Shown here one piece after another: positions 18,529 through 25,503 of a stretch of DNA of 64,000 bases (position 1 is the stretch's first letter; each line of letters opens with the position of its first letter). A model generated the notes under the pieces. That model was not told where the DNA came from. It made no database searches and saw only the letters and a list, made by a program, of their open reading frames with translations. Made by a program: the position numbers and the translations under genes. This stretch comes from Pseudoramibacter alactolyticus ATCC 23263. Lineage in GTDB: Bacteria; Bacillota; Clostridia; Eubacteriales; Eubacteriaceae. Location of the stretch: contig NZ_GL622359.1 of NCBI RefSeq assembly GCF_000185505.1, positions 307,782 to 371,781 on the forward strand. Direction: 5' to 3'.

Positions 18529-20214
18529 ATGGGGTATTTATCCGATATTGAGATTGCACAGGCGGCCAGCCCGAAAGACATTCGCGACATTGCCCGAAAA
18601 TTGGGCCTGACAGAAGACGATCTGGAACTTTACGGTAAGTACAAAGCCAAAGTGGATTATAATTTGCTCAAACAGCCGTCGGCGAAAAAACCGCGGCTGA
18701 TCCTGACAACAGCCATCAATCCGACACCGGCCGGCGAAGGCAAAACCACGATGACCATCGGCGTGGCAGATGCGTTCGGGCATTTGGGCAGGTCGGCGAT
18801 GGTTGCCCTGCGGGAGCCGTCCCTCGGGCCGGTATTCGGCATTAAAGGCGGGGCGGCCGGCGGCGGCTATGCCCAGGTGATTCCGATGGAAGACATTAAT
18901 CTGCATTTTACCGGCGATTTTCACGCCATCGGTGCAGCGAATAACCTTTTGGCCGCGATGATCGATAATCATATTCAAAAAGGCAATGCCTTGGGCATCG
19001 ACGCGAAGACCATCATCTGGCGGCGCTGCGTGGATATGAACGACCGTCAGCTGCGCAACATTGTCGACGGGCTGGGCCGCCCAGCGGACGGTACGCCCCG
19101 GCAGGACGGGTTTGACATCACGGTCGCTTCAGAAGTCATGGCAGTTTTTTGTCTGGCACGGGATATCAGCGATCTGAAAGAACGGCTGGGCGATATTATT
19201 GTCGCCTATACCCGCGATGACGAACCGGTTACCGCTGCGGATCTTAAAGCCAACGGTGCCATGGCGGCCCTGCTGAAGGATGCGCTTAAGCCTAATCTGG
19301 TGCAGACGCTCGAAGGCACGCCCGCCTTTATTCACGGCGGTCCTTTTGCAAATATTGCCCACGGCTGCAATTCGGTGATCGCGACGCGCATGGCGATGCA
19401 CTTTGCCGACGATTATGTGGTGACGGAGGCGGGCTTCGGTGCGGATCTCGGCGCGGAGAAATTTTTGGATATCAAATGCCGGCTGGCGGATCTGCAGCCG
19501 GACGCGGTGATCGTTGTGGCGACGATCAAAGCGCTGAAGTATAACGGTGGTGCGGACGTCAAAGACATCACCCAGGAAAATCTGGATGCGCTGGCCAACG
19601 GTCTGCCCAATCTTTACAAGCATGTCGAAAATATTACCGACGTTTTTGGTTTGCCGGTGGTGGTGGCCATCAACCGGTTTGTCAGCGACACGGAAGCGGA
19701 AATCGAGCTGCTCAAAAAATCCTGTGAAGAACGGGGTATCACGGTGGCCTTAGCCGACGTTTGGGGACAGGGCGGCAAAGGCGGCATCGACGTGGCTCAG
19801 GCGGTGATCAAACTTTGCGACGAAAATGCCGGGAAAGAACATTTTACCTATGCCTATGATCTCGATCAGCCGCTGATGGCAAAAATCACGACGCTGGCGC
19901 AAAAAATTTATGGTGCCGATAGGGTGGACTTTGCACCGGAAGCGCAAAAGGCGCTGGCGAAGTTTGAAAAATTAGGCTACGGAAATTTGCCCGTGTGTAT
20001 GGCCAAAACCCAATACTCCCTTTCGGACGACGCGTCAAAGCTTGGCCGGCCGACAGATTTTACCATCACCGTTCGGGACGCGACCATTTCGGCCGGGGCG
20101 GGCTTTGTGGTTTGTTTGACCGGCGCCATTATGAAGATGCCGGGACTGCCCCCGCATCCGGCGGCGGAAAAAATTGACGTGGATGAAAACGGCGTGATCA
20201 GCGGATTATTTTAA
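18529..20214 (+). CDS. fhs: formate--tetrahydrofolate ligase
   Basis: ATP-dependent 10-formyl-THF synthetase (561 aa), the first folate step of the methyl branch of the Wood-Ljungdahl pathway and a C1 source for purines. The ATP loop TPAGEGKTT and the conserved [23 protein letters not shown] are intact, as are [15 protein letters not shown] and the C-terminal [14 protein letters not shown]. The start is the ATG 6 nt after AAGGAGG; the open frame extends 69 nt upstream without a site. fchA follows after 37 nt. Confidence 0.97.
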   Translation: MGYLSDIEIAQAASPKDIRDIARKLGLTEDDLELYGKYKAKVDYNLLKQPSAKKPRLILTTAINPTPAGEGKTTMTIGVADAFGHLGRSAMVALREPSLGPVFGIKGGAAGGGYAQVIPMEDINLHFTGDFHAIGAANNLLAAMIDNHIQKGNALGIDAKTIIWRRCVDMNDRQLRNIVDGLGRPADGTPRQDGFDITVASEVMAVFCLARDISDLKERLGDIIVAYTRDDEPVTAADLKANGAMAALLKDALKPNLVQTLEGTPAFIHGGPFANIAHGCNSVIATRMAMHFADDYVVTEAGFGADLGAEKFLDIKCRLADLQPDAVIVVATIKALKYNGGADVKDITQENLDALANGLPNLYKHVENITDVFGLPVVVAINRFVSDTEAEIELLKKSCEERGITVALADVWGQGGKGGIDVAQAVIKLCDENAGKEHFTYAYDLDQPLMAKITTLAQKIYGADRVDFAPEAQKALAKFEKLGYGNLPVCMAKTQYSLSDDASKLGRPTDFTITVRDATISAGAGFVVCLTGAIMKMPGLPPHPAAEKIDVDENGVISGLF

Positions 20215-20251
20215 TCCACGGCACAAACGAATTATTTGGAAGGGCGAGAAA

Positions 20252-20911
20252 ATGACAAAATGTGAACAAACTTATGATCGGATGCCCTGTGCGGAATTTG
20301 TTTCGGCATTGGCTTCCAGTGCACCGACACCAGGCGGCGGCGGCGCTTCGGCACTGGCCGGTGCCGTTGGGGTGGCCTTGGGGCAGATGGTTGCAGCCCT
20401 CACAATCGGCAAAGAAAAATATGCGGATGCGGAGGATGTGATGATTGCCCTCAATCACAAGGCACAGACTCTGCGGGAAGAGCTGTGCGCGCTGATTGAT
20501 CGAGATGCGGAGGTCTTCGCGCCATTGTCCGATTGTTACCGGATGCCGGCGGCGACGGCCATCGAGCGCCAGGCCAAAGATGAAGCGATCCAGGCTTACC
20601 TGGATGCCTGCTGCGAAGTGCCGCTTCGCATCATGACGCTGTGCTGCGAAGGCATTGCGCTGGCGAAGGAATTTGCCGAGGACGGCTCCCGGCTTGCGGT
20701 TTCGGATGCGGGCTGCAGCGCCGCGATTTTAAACGGTGCGCTGCACGCGGCGGCGCTCAACGTGTTGATCAATACCAAGAGCATGGCCGATACCCGGCGG
20801 GCGGCCGCCTATAACGAAGAGGCGAATCGCATGCTGGCCGGCTATGGTGCACTGGCCGATCGCATTTACAAAGATATCAGCAAAGACCTGCAGCCTGCGG
20901 AAGAGGTGTGA
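20252..20911 (+). CDS. fchA: methenyl-THF cyclohydrolase (FTCD C-domain type)
   Basis: 219-aa helical protein of the formimidoyltransferase-cyclodeaminase C-terminal family. In acetogens and purine fermenters this enzyme converts 10-formyl-THF to methenyl-THF. The signature TPGGGGASALAGAVGVALGQMV is near residue 28. Position between fhs and folD fits that role. It overlaps with or abuts folD (stop at 20911). FolD itself may also have cyclohydrolase activity, so a formimino-THF cyclodeaminase role remains possible. Confidence 0.9.
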   Translation: MTKCEQTYDRMPCAEFVSALASSAPTPGGGGASALAGAVGVALGQMVAALTIGKEKYADAEDVMIALNHKAQTLREELCALIDRDAEVFAPLSDCYRMPAATAIERQAKDEAIQAYLDACCEVPLRIMTLCCEGIALAKEFAEDGSRLAVSDAGCSAAILNGALHAAALNVLINTKSMADTRRAAAYNEEANRMLAGYGALADRIYKDISKDLQPAEEV

Positions 20912-20913
20912 AC

Positions 20914-21783
20914 ATGGGGAAGACCACCAGACAATTGCAGGGCCGGCCGGTGGCGGCACGGCTGGACGCCGAAACGCAGAAACAAGTCTCAGAGCTCAAA
21001 AGATGTGGCATCACACCGACGCTGGCTCTGATTCGTGTGGGTGAGCGGCCGGACGATTTGGCCTATGAGCGCAGCATTCTCAGGCACGTTGAAAAAGTCG
21101 GCTTGCAGGTAAAGGCGATTACGCTGCCAACCAAGGCAGATACTCAGAGCGTGATCGATGTGATTGGCTCAGTCAATCGAAATGCGGTTATCCATGGCTG
21201 TTTAATTTTCAGACCGATGGGCACGCAGATTGACGATGCGGCGGTCTGCGGCGCGTTGGAACCCGCCAAGGATGTGGACGGCATCACGCTGGGGTCTCTT
21301 GCAGGGGTTTTCACCGGGAAGGCGGTTGGTTATCCGCCCTGCACAGCGGAAGCCTGTCTTAGAATGCTCGATGCCTACGACATTGATCCCGCGGGGAAAA
21401 AAGTTTGCGTTGTAGGGCGAAGCCTCGTCATCGGGCGGCCGGTGGCCATGATGCTCTTGGCGCGCAACGCGACGGTGATGATTTGTCACACGCGCACAAT
21501 GGATGCGCCGGCGATCATGCGCGAGGCCGAGATTATTGTTGCAGCGGCGGGACAGATTGGCAGTGTGACAGCTGACGGGGTGGCGGCAAATGGCCAGACG
21601 GTGATTGTCGATGTGGGCATTAATTTTGATGCTGCCGGCCAAATGGTCGGCGACGTAACCTCGGATGCCGCGGCGAAAGCCGGCGCTGTGACGCCGGTCC
21701 CCGGCGGGGTAGGAACGGTCACGGCGGCAGTGCTTTGCCAGCATGTGGTGCAGGCGGCGCAGAAACGGCAGGCAATAGATTAG
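20914..21783 (+). CDS. folD: methylene-THF dehydrogenase / cyclohydrolase
   Basis: FolD (289 aa), interconverting methylene-THF, methenyl-THF and possibly 10-formyl-THF with NAD(P). The Rossmann motif VVGRSLVIGRPVAMMLL and the PVPGGVGTVTAAVL signature are present. One deviation: the catalytic region reads LAYERSI, while typical bifunctional enzymes have Y-x3-K with Lys as the cyclohydrolase residue. Here Arg or Ser stands there (AYERS), which suggests cyclohydrolase loss and explains the dedicated FchA. The ATG at 20914 has AGAGG 7 nt upstream; a GTG at 20908 overlaps the fchA stop but lies too close to that site. Confidence 0.93.
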   Translation: MGKTTRQLQGRPVAARLDAETQKQVSELKRCGITPTLALIRVGERPDDLAYERSILRHVEKVGLQVKAITLPTKADTQSVIDVIGSVNRNAVIHGCLIFRPMGTQIDDAAVCGALEPAKDVDGITLGSLAGVFTGKAVGYPPCTAEACLRMLDAYDIDPAGKKVCVVGRSLVIGRPVAMMLLARNATVMICHTRTMDAPAIMREAEIIVAAAGQIGSVTADGVAANGQTVIVDVGINFDAAGQMVGDVTSDAAAKAGAVTPVPGGVGTVTAAVLCQHVVQAAQKRQAID

Positions 21784-21795
21784 ATTCAATCATTT

Positions 21796-21835
21796 AAAAA
21801 GCAGTGGAGCTCCATGCGGGCTTCACTGCTTTTTT
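21796..21835 (+). terminator. terminator after folD
   Basis: The stem AAAAAGCAGTG / CACTGCTTTTTT, with a partly paired loop and a T-tract, ends the C1-folate operon 13 nt after the folD stop. Confidence 0.85.
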
Positions 21836-22002
21836 AGAGCCTGAATTTTAGTGATCAAAGCGCTGATTGCGTGCCGACAGACCGACGGCGATCAAAATGT
21901 ACGATTGAAGGAATCTCCTTTCCAATCGAGTCGTGCGGTAACAGAATCAAAAATATAAACGCGATAAAAATAATAATATAAATATAAAAAAAGCAAATAT
22001 AA

Positions 22003-22030
22003 TTGACTTTTTGACGTTTATAAGTATAAT
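22003..22030 (+). promoter_or_regulatory. promoter of membrane protein/XRE pair
   Basis: TTGACT (22003-22008), 16 bp, TATAAT (22025-22030) in a very AT-rich stretch (21950-22030). A second TTGACG (22011) lies within the spacer; this direct repeat may be where the downstream XRE regulator binds, but that is inference. Confidence 0.55.
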
Positions 22031-22072
22031 GAAGAAGCAGTTTATCAATTTTGGAAGAGAAGGGAGTACGAA

Positions 22073-22576
22073 ATGATTTTTGTGATTTTATGGGTATGCG
22101 TTTTGGCCTTTGGCATCATGGTAAAAGAAAAAAGGAGCCGGCGTTCGGCAGATTACGACGAAAGACAGATGGCCTTTCAGGATCGAGCCTATCGCCATGC
22201 CTTTTTCGCCGTGATGATTTTTTGTGCATGTCATTTTTTGCTGGTGTCGGCGGCGGGCCCCTATCTGTCTGACGGCAGCAGCTCGTTGATCGGCATCTTT
22301 CTCGGTGTTTTGGTTTATGGGGGAGAGTGCATCTGGAACAATGCCTACTTTCCCTTTCGTCAAAAAGGGCGGCGCATTATTTGGCTGTGGGGGATGTTGA
22401 CAGCGGTGAATTTGGCGGTGCTCATCGTTCGGGGAATCCATCGGGCCGATTGGATTCGTGACGGGGTGCTCACGCTGGATCAAATGACGCCGCTTGTAAT
22501 GGTGATTGTTTTCGGGGGATTCCTGGCGGTGTCGTTAGCCAAGTGGTTTGTCTCTCGGAAGGAGAATGCCGATTGA
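22073..22576 (+). CDS. four-TM membrane protein paired with XRE regulator
   Basis: 167-aa integral membrane protein. Hydrophobic helices lie near residues 2-17, 43-60, 68-82, 103-120 and 138-155, with a charged cytoplasmic segment KEKRSRRSADYDERQMAFQDRAYRH between the first two. This layout and the following small Cro/C1 regulator match a widespread Firmicutes pair (DUF3796/DUF2178-like), whose function is not known to me. AAGGGAG precedes the ATG. Its stop overlaps the regulator start. Confidence 0.8.
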   Translation: MIFVILWVCVLAFGIMVKEKRSRRSADYDERQMAFQDRAYRHAFFAVMIFCACHFLLVSAAGPYLSDGSSSLIGIFLGVLVYGGECIWNNAYFPFRQKGRRIIWLWGMLTAVNLAVLIVRGIHRADWIRDGVLTLDQMTPLVMVIVFGGFLAVSLAKWFVSRKENAD

Positions 22577-22776
22577 AAAATTTACGCATGAAGGCCGCAC
22601 GGGCTGCGCGCGATTTGTCTCAGCAGCAATTGGCGGACCTGGTGGGCGTCTCCAGGCAGACTATCAGCGCGGTGGAAAAGGGCAATTACAACCCGACGAT
22701 CAAACTTTGTGTGGCCATTTGCCGCGCGCTGGGCAAAACTCTTGACGAATTGTTTTGGGAATCAGCGGAAGACTGA
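22573..22776 (+). CDS. small XRE-family transcriptional regulator
   Basis: 67-aa Cro/C1-type helix-turn-helix protein with nothing beyond the DNA-binding domain. The helix-turn-helix is LSQQQLADLVGVSRQTISAVE, followed by KGNYNPTIKLCVAICRALGKTLDELF. The start is a TTG overlapping the upstream TGA (TTGA), with AAGGAG 8 nt before it, so translation is coupled to the membrane protein. It probably represses its own operon. Such pairs are usually autoregulated. Confidence 0.88.
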   Translation: MKNLRMKAARAARDLSQQQLADLVGVSRQTISAVEKGNYNPTIKLCVAICRALGKTLDELFWESAED

Positions 22777-22805
22777 AGAAAATTGGGGAACAAAAGTAAA
22801 TTTGT

Positions 22806-22836
22806 TTGGATGGATAGCACATAAAAGTGCTATAAT
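22806..22836 (+). promoter_or_regulatory. promoter of hydrolase-fold gene
   Basis: Extended -10 TGCTATAAT (22828-22836), with a weak TTGGAT (22806-22811) 19 bp upstream. The predicted start near 22843 leaves only about 11 nt before the first ATG. Confidence 0.5.
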
Positions 22837-22853
22837 AATTTTTTAAGACAATA

Positions 22854-24140
22854 ATGTACAGCGATGGTAAAGAAATGGTAAAGAAAAAGCGTGATGGCTC
22901 CGCGACGAAGGCCTTCGAGGACAAAAAAATAAAAAAAGAGCAGAAGCGTCAAGGGCATTTGTTAAAAAAAAGTCTGCGTGCAAAGACGCAGACAAAAAGG
23001 CAGTCACCGGTTCAACGCAATTTTGATTTAAAAAGCTGGTGGCGCATTGAACCGCTGGCCCATAAATGGATCTTGGCTTCGCCGGCCAGTTTCAGCGTGG
23101 AGCGCCAGGACCGGCTTTTGGATCGTTTTGTCCGGGGGAAATGGCGCGGCCGCAAAACTCAGATGGAAGAACGTGTGATCTATCGTCGGGATGGCAGTAC
23201 CCTGCGGGTTTTGGTCGTTTGGTCCAACAAAGGGACAGACGCAAAAGCGACTGGTCTGCTGTGGCTGCACGGCGGGGCCTATATGGCCGGCATTCCGGAA
23301 CAGGCCCATGTTTATGCGGATCTTTTTTGCGGCGATGGCAATTGCGTGATGGTTATTCCGGACTATCGCAAGGCCGGCGAAAAACCATATCCTGCGGCGC
23401 TGTGGGATGCCTATGATGCACTGGTTTGGATGCAGGAAAACGCGAATAACCTGCACATCAATGCCAATCAGCTCTTTGTCGGCGGCGAATGCGCCGGCGG
23501 CGGTCTGGCTGTGGCGCTGGCACTTTACGCAAGAGATCAGCGGGAAGTGGCCATCGCATATTTGATGCCGCTTTTCCCGATGATGGACGATCAAACTTTC
23601 CGCCGAAAGGCAAAAATTCAAAAACTGACCGAACCGGATCTGAATCGTGCTCGGGGCTGGGAAATGTATCTGAGCGTGTATGAAACCCGCGGGCAGGTGC
23701 CCATATATGCGGCGGCGGCCCGCGTCGACGAATTGACCGGTCTGCCGCCGGTTTGTACCTATGTCGGCCGGGACGATCCGTTTTATGAAGAAACCATCGC
23801 GTTTGTTAAAAAGCTGAAAGAAGCCAACATCGATGTTGCGTTTCGCATTTTCCCAGGGCGTTTTCGGGTATTCGACTGGCTGGCGCCGGCCAGCCATGCT
23901 CTTAAACAGGCGCGGGTATTTTTAAAAGGTCAATTTGAAAATGCCCGGGAAAACTGTTATCAGCCGCAGTTTAAAGGCCGCAGCCGAAAAGCCAAGGCCA
24001 TGATGCGGCGACGGGCCATGGCGAAACGCCGCCGGAATCTGCATCATGGGATGTCGGCGGGGCAGGCGAAAACCGAAACAATATCTGATCAGCAGCACCA
24101 AACGATGGCGGCAAAGGATATAAATCATGCTAAAATGTGA
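22854..24140 (+). CDS. alpha/beta-hydrolase homologue lacking catalytic Ser and His
   Basis: 428-aa protein whose core (about residues 110-370) is an alpha/beta-hydrolase of the hormone-sensitive-lipase family. The oxyanion motif HGGAYMAG starts at His139. The nucleophile elbow, GESAGG in relatives, reads GECAGGG with Cys213. The catalytic-His motif, FPGxFHGFD in relatives, reads FPGRFRVFDW with Arg338. Asp308 (DDPF) is retained. The core is flanked by an N-terminal region of about 60 residues and a C-terminal region of about 60, both very rich in Lys/Arg/Gln. Probably a binding protein rather than an esterase, perhaps bound to RNA, DNA or membrane through its tails; this is inference. The first ATG has no site; Met8 (22875) is an alternative. 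Confidence 0.8.
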   Translation: MYSDGKEMVKKKRDGSATKAFEDKKIKKEQKRQGHLLKKSLRAKTQTKRQSPVQRNFDLKSWWRIEPLAHKWILASPASFSVERQDRLLDRFVRGKWRGRKTQMEERVIYRRDGSTLRVLVVWSNKGTDAKATGLLWLHGGAYMAGIPEQAHVYADLFCGDGNCVMVIPDYRKAGEKPYPAALWDAYDALVWMQENANNLHINANQLFVGGECAGGGLAVALALYARDQREVAIAYLMPLFPMMDDQTFRRKAKIQKLTEPDLNRARGWEMYLSVYETRGQVPIYAAAARVDELTGLPPVCTYVGRDDPFYEETIAFVKKLKEANIDVAFRIFPGRFRVFDWLAPASHALKQARVFLKGQFENARENCYQPQFKGRSRKAKAMMRRRAMAKRRRNLHHGMSAGQAKTETISDQQHQTMAAKDINHAKM

Positions 24141-24158
24141 ATTTGGATCAAAGGTGGT

Positions 24159-24317
24159 TTGAGTCGGTTGGGGATAAAATATAATATTCAGTTTAAGGGC
24201 GCTCGAGAGGGCAATTTAAAAGTCGTCGGCTGTGTCAAACCGGTAGCAGCTATTTTGCGGGGAACGATTGTCGGGGTCGAGGGCTCTCCTGCGCTGATCA
24301 ACTGGCAGGAGTCTTAG
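24159..24317 (+). CDS. tiny hypothetical protein (49-52 aa)
   Basis: A short frame between the hydrolase-fold gene and a terminator. It contains KYNIQFKGAREGNLKVVG and ends AAILRGTIVGVEGSPALIN plus four residues, a balanced composition that looks translated. No ATG is available. TTG codons at 24159 and 24168 follow AAAGGTGG (24150-24157); the second has the better spacing (10 nt). The stop TAG at 24315 is 9 nt before the terminator stem. Function unknown; it could also be a remnant C-terminus. Confidence 0.45.
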   Translation: MSRLGIKYNIQFKGAREGNLKVVGCVKPVAAILRGTIVGVEGSPALINWQES

Positions 24318-24325
24318 AGATGATA

Positions 24326-24361
24326 AAAGCGAAAAGCTCAAGGAAAGCGGCTTTTCGCTTT
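24326..24361 (+). terminator. terminator
   Basis: The stem AAAGCGAAAAGC / GCTTTTCGCTTT with a 12-nt loop, followed by TATTTTG, ends the hydrolase-fold/small-protein unit. Confidence 0.75.
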
Positions 24362-24367
24362 ATTTTG

Positions 24368-24396
24368 TTGACAGACAGCGAATTAAACTATAAGAT
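24368..24396 (+). promoter_or_regulatory. promoter of small-gene pair
   Basis: Consensus TTGACA (24368-24373), 17 bp, TAAGAT (24391-24396). The predicted start near 24403 lies inside the longer GTG-initiated frame, which excludes the GTG at 24400 as start of the next gene. Confidence 0.65.
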
Positions 24397-24447
24397 TAAG
24401 TGCGAAAAACCAAAACAGTGGTTTTAGCACGATACAAGGAGATAAAC

Positions 24448-24642
24448 TTGGCACGATTTTATAAAACTATTCGGCTGACAAAAGCAGAAATGCTGGGCAT
24501 GACGAATCGTCACACCTATCGGCTGATTCCTTTTGATCCGCTGATTCCGGCAGAACGTGCTTTACCGAAAGAACCGGGCTTTAGTGATGAAGCGATTCGG
24601 GGCGCACTGCGACAATTTGTCGGACATGCCGATTTTTTCTAA
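24448..24642 (+). CDS. small hypothetical protein
   Basis: 64-aa basic protein of unknown function. I choose the TTG at 24448 because AAGGAG (24436-24441) lies 6 nt upstream; the frame could open at a GTG at 24400, but that precedes the predicted transcription start. It reads (M)ARFYKTIRLTKAEML and later PLIPAERALPKEPGF, ending in an aromatic GHADFF. No membrane segment or known motif. It is followed after 51 nt by another small gene, probably on the same transcript, with a strong terminator after both. Confidence 0.65.
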   Translation: MARFYKTIRLTKAEMLGMTNRHTYRLIPFDPLIPAERALPKEPGFSDEAIRGALRQFVGHADFF

Positions 24643-24693
24643 AGATAAGCGGAAGCGGCGTTTGAAAACAAGATTAAAATCAGGAGAGAAATA

Positions 24694-24954
24694 ATGGCAG
24701 ATCAACAAAATGCAACAGCATTGCAAGAACAGGCCGTGAAGGAATTAGCAGCCCTTGGCCTTGAGCGGCTCGGCTATGCCAAAGATCGCAGAGCAGCGGC
24801 GAATATTTTATTTCAGAAGCTGCAAAGTGAAGACGGTGGCCAGCCGGAGCTGCCGACAATGAATATGCTGGTGCAGCAGAATTGGATTATGATTCGGCAA
24901 TTGGATCGCATTGAACAGATGCTCTATCAATTAGCCGGTTTAAAAGAAAATTGA
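24694..24954 (+). CDS. small helical hypothetical protein
   Basis: 86-aa soluble, predicted mostly helical protein with an acidic and Gln-rich character (MADQQNATALQEQAVKEL; IRQLDRIEQMLYQLAGL). The C-terminal heptad-like pattern could form a coiled coil. AGGAG lies 8 nt before the ATG. It is cotranscribed with the 64-aa gene upstream and closed by a perfect terminator. I do not recognise the family. Confidence 0.75.
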   Translation: MADQQNATALQEQAVKELAALGLERLGYAKDRRAAANILFQKLQSEDGGQPELPTMNMLVQQNWIMIRQLDRIEQMLYQLAGLKEN

Positions 24955-24971
24955 AAATAAAAAGAGCTATT

Positions 24972-25010
24972 AAATCATTACCATCGGCTAAGCCGATGGT
25001 AATGATTTTT
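24972..25010 (+). terminator. strong intrinsic terminator
   Basis: A perfect 18-bp inverted repeat, AAATCATTACCATCGGCT and its complement, separated by one base, with a following TTTTTGTTTT. It ends the small-gene pair and also marks the left edge of the AT-rich accessory region. Confidence 0.88.
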
Positions 25011-25503
25011 GTTTTGTTTATTTTTTCTCATACGGACATTTAGACATTTATGCATGAATGGCATACATATTCTATTACTTATATCAATAACGATTAAATT
25101 CAAAACCAAATATTATGTGTTTTTAGTTCCTTAATTATAGGGGAGTTTATAAATAACATACAGGCAATTCAAGTTGCGTTGCGAAGACAGTTGAAATGGA
25201 TTTAATCCCGGTGATAGCAGGGATACACCTACAAGTCAGTTTTACGATATGAAAAGGGTTGGGGAGATTTTTGAAGGAAAGATCCGGATATCCCGGGATA
25301 AGACATCTGAAGCATCTTGGGATGCGGAAAGAAAATGCAATAATTGACATTAGAAAAGAGATATAAGTAGTGAGATCCGCTATTAAAATAATTTGCCATA
25401 GTTATGGAATATTTAAAGTGATATAATTAGGCATAAAAAGAAGACGAAAGTCGTCTGTTTTTCAACAAAGCAGTACCGTCAAGTATGAAAAGGAGGTAAC
25501 GTT
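25011..25503. other. AT-rich intergenic with gene remnant and kinase promoter
   Basis: 493 bp of lower G+C than the preceding genes. Positions about 25190-25350 (+) read in two adjacent frames as coding-like fragments (one MDLIPVIAGIHLQVSF, the next NPGDSRDTPTSQFYDMKRVG onward to a stop at about 25345), consistent with a decayed gene of unknown identity. An extended -10 TGATATAAT (25419-25427) should drive the sugar kinase. A hairpin, AGACGA / TCGTCT (25442-25456), with GTTTTT directly after it lies between that promoter and the ribosome binding site. Confidence 0.4.
25442..25462 (+). promoter_or_regulatory. leader hairpin, possible attenuator
   Basis: A 6-bp stem with a 3-nt loop followed by five T residues, only about 10 nt after the predicted start of the kinase transcript. 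It resembles a short intrinsic terminator that would need read-through for the kinase to be expressed. Confidence 0.35.
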
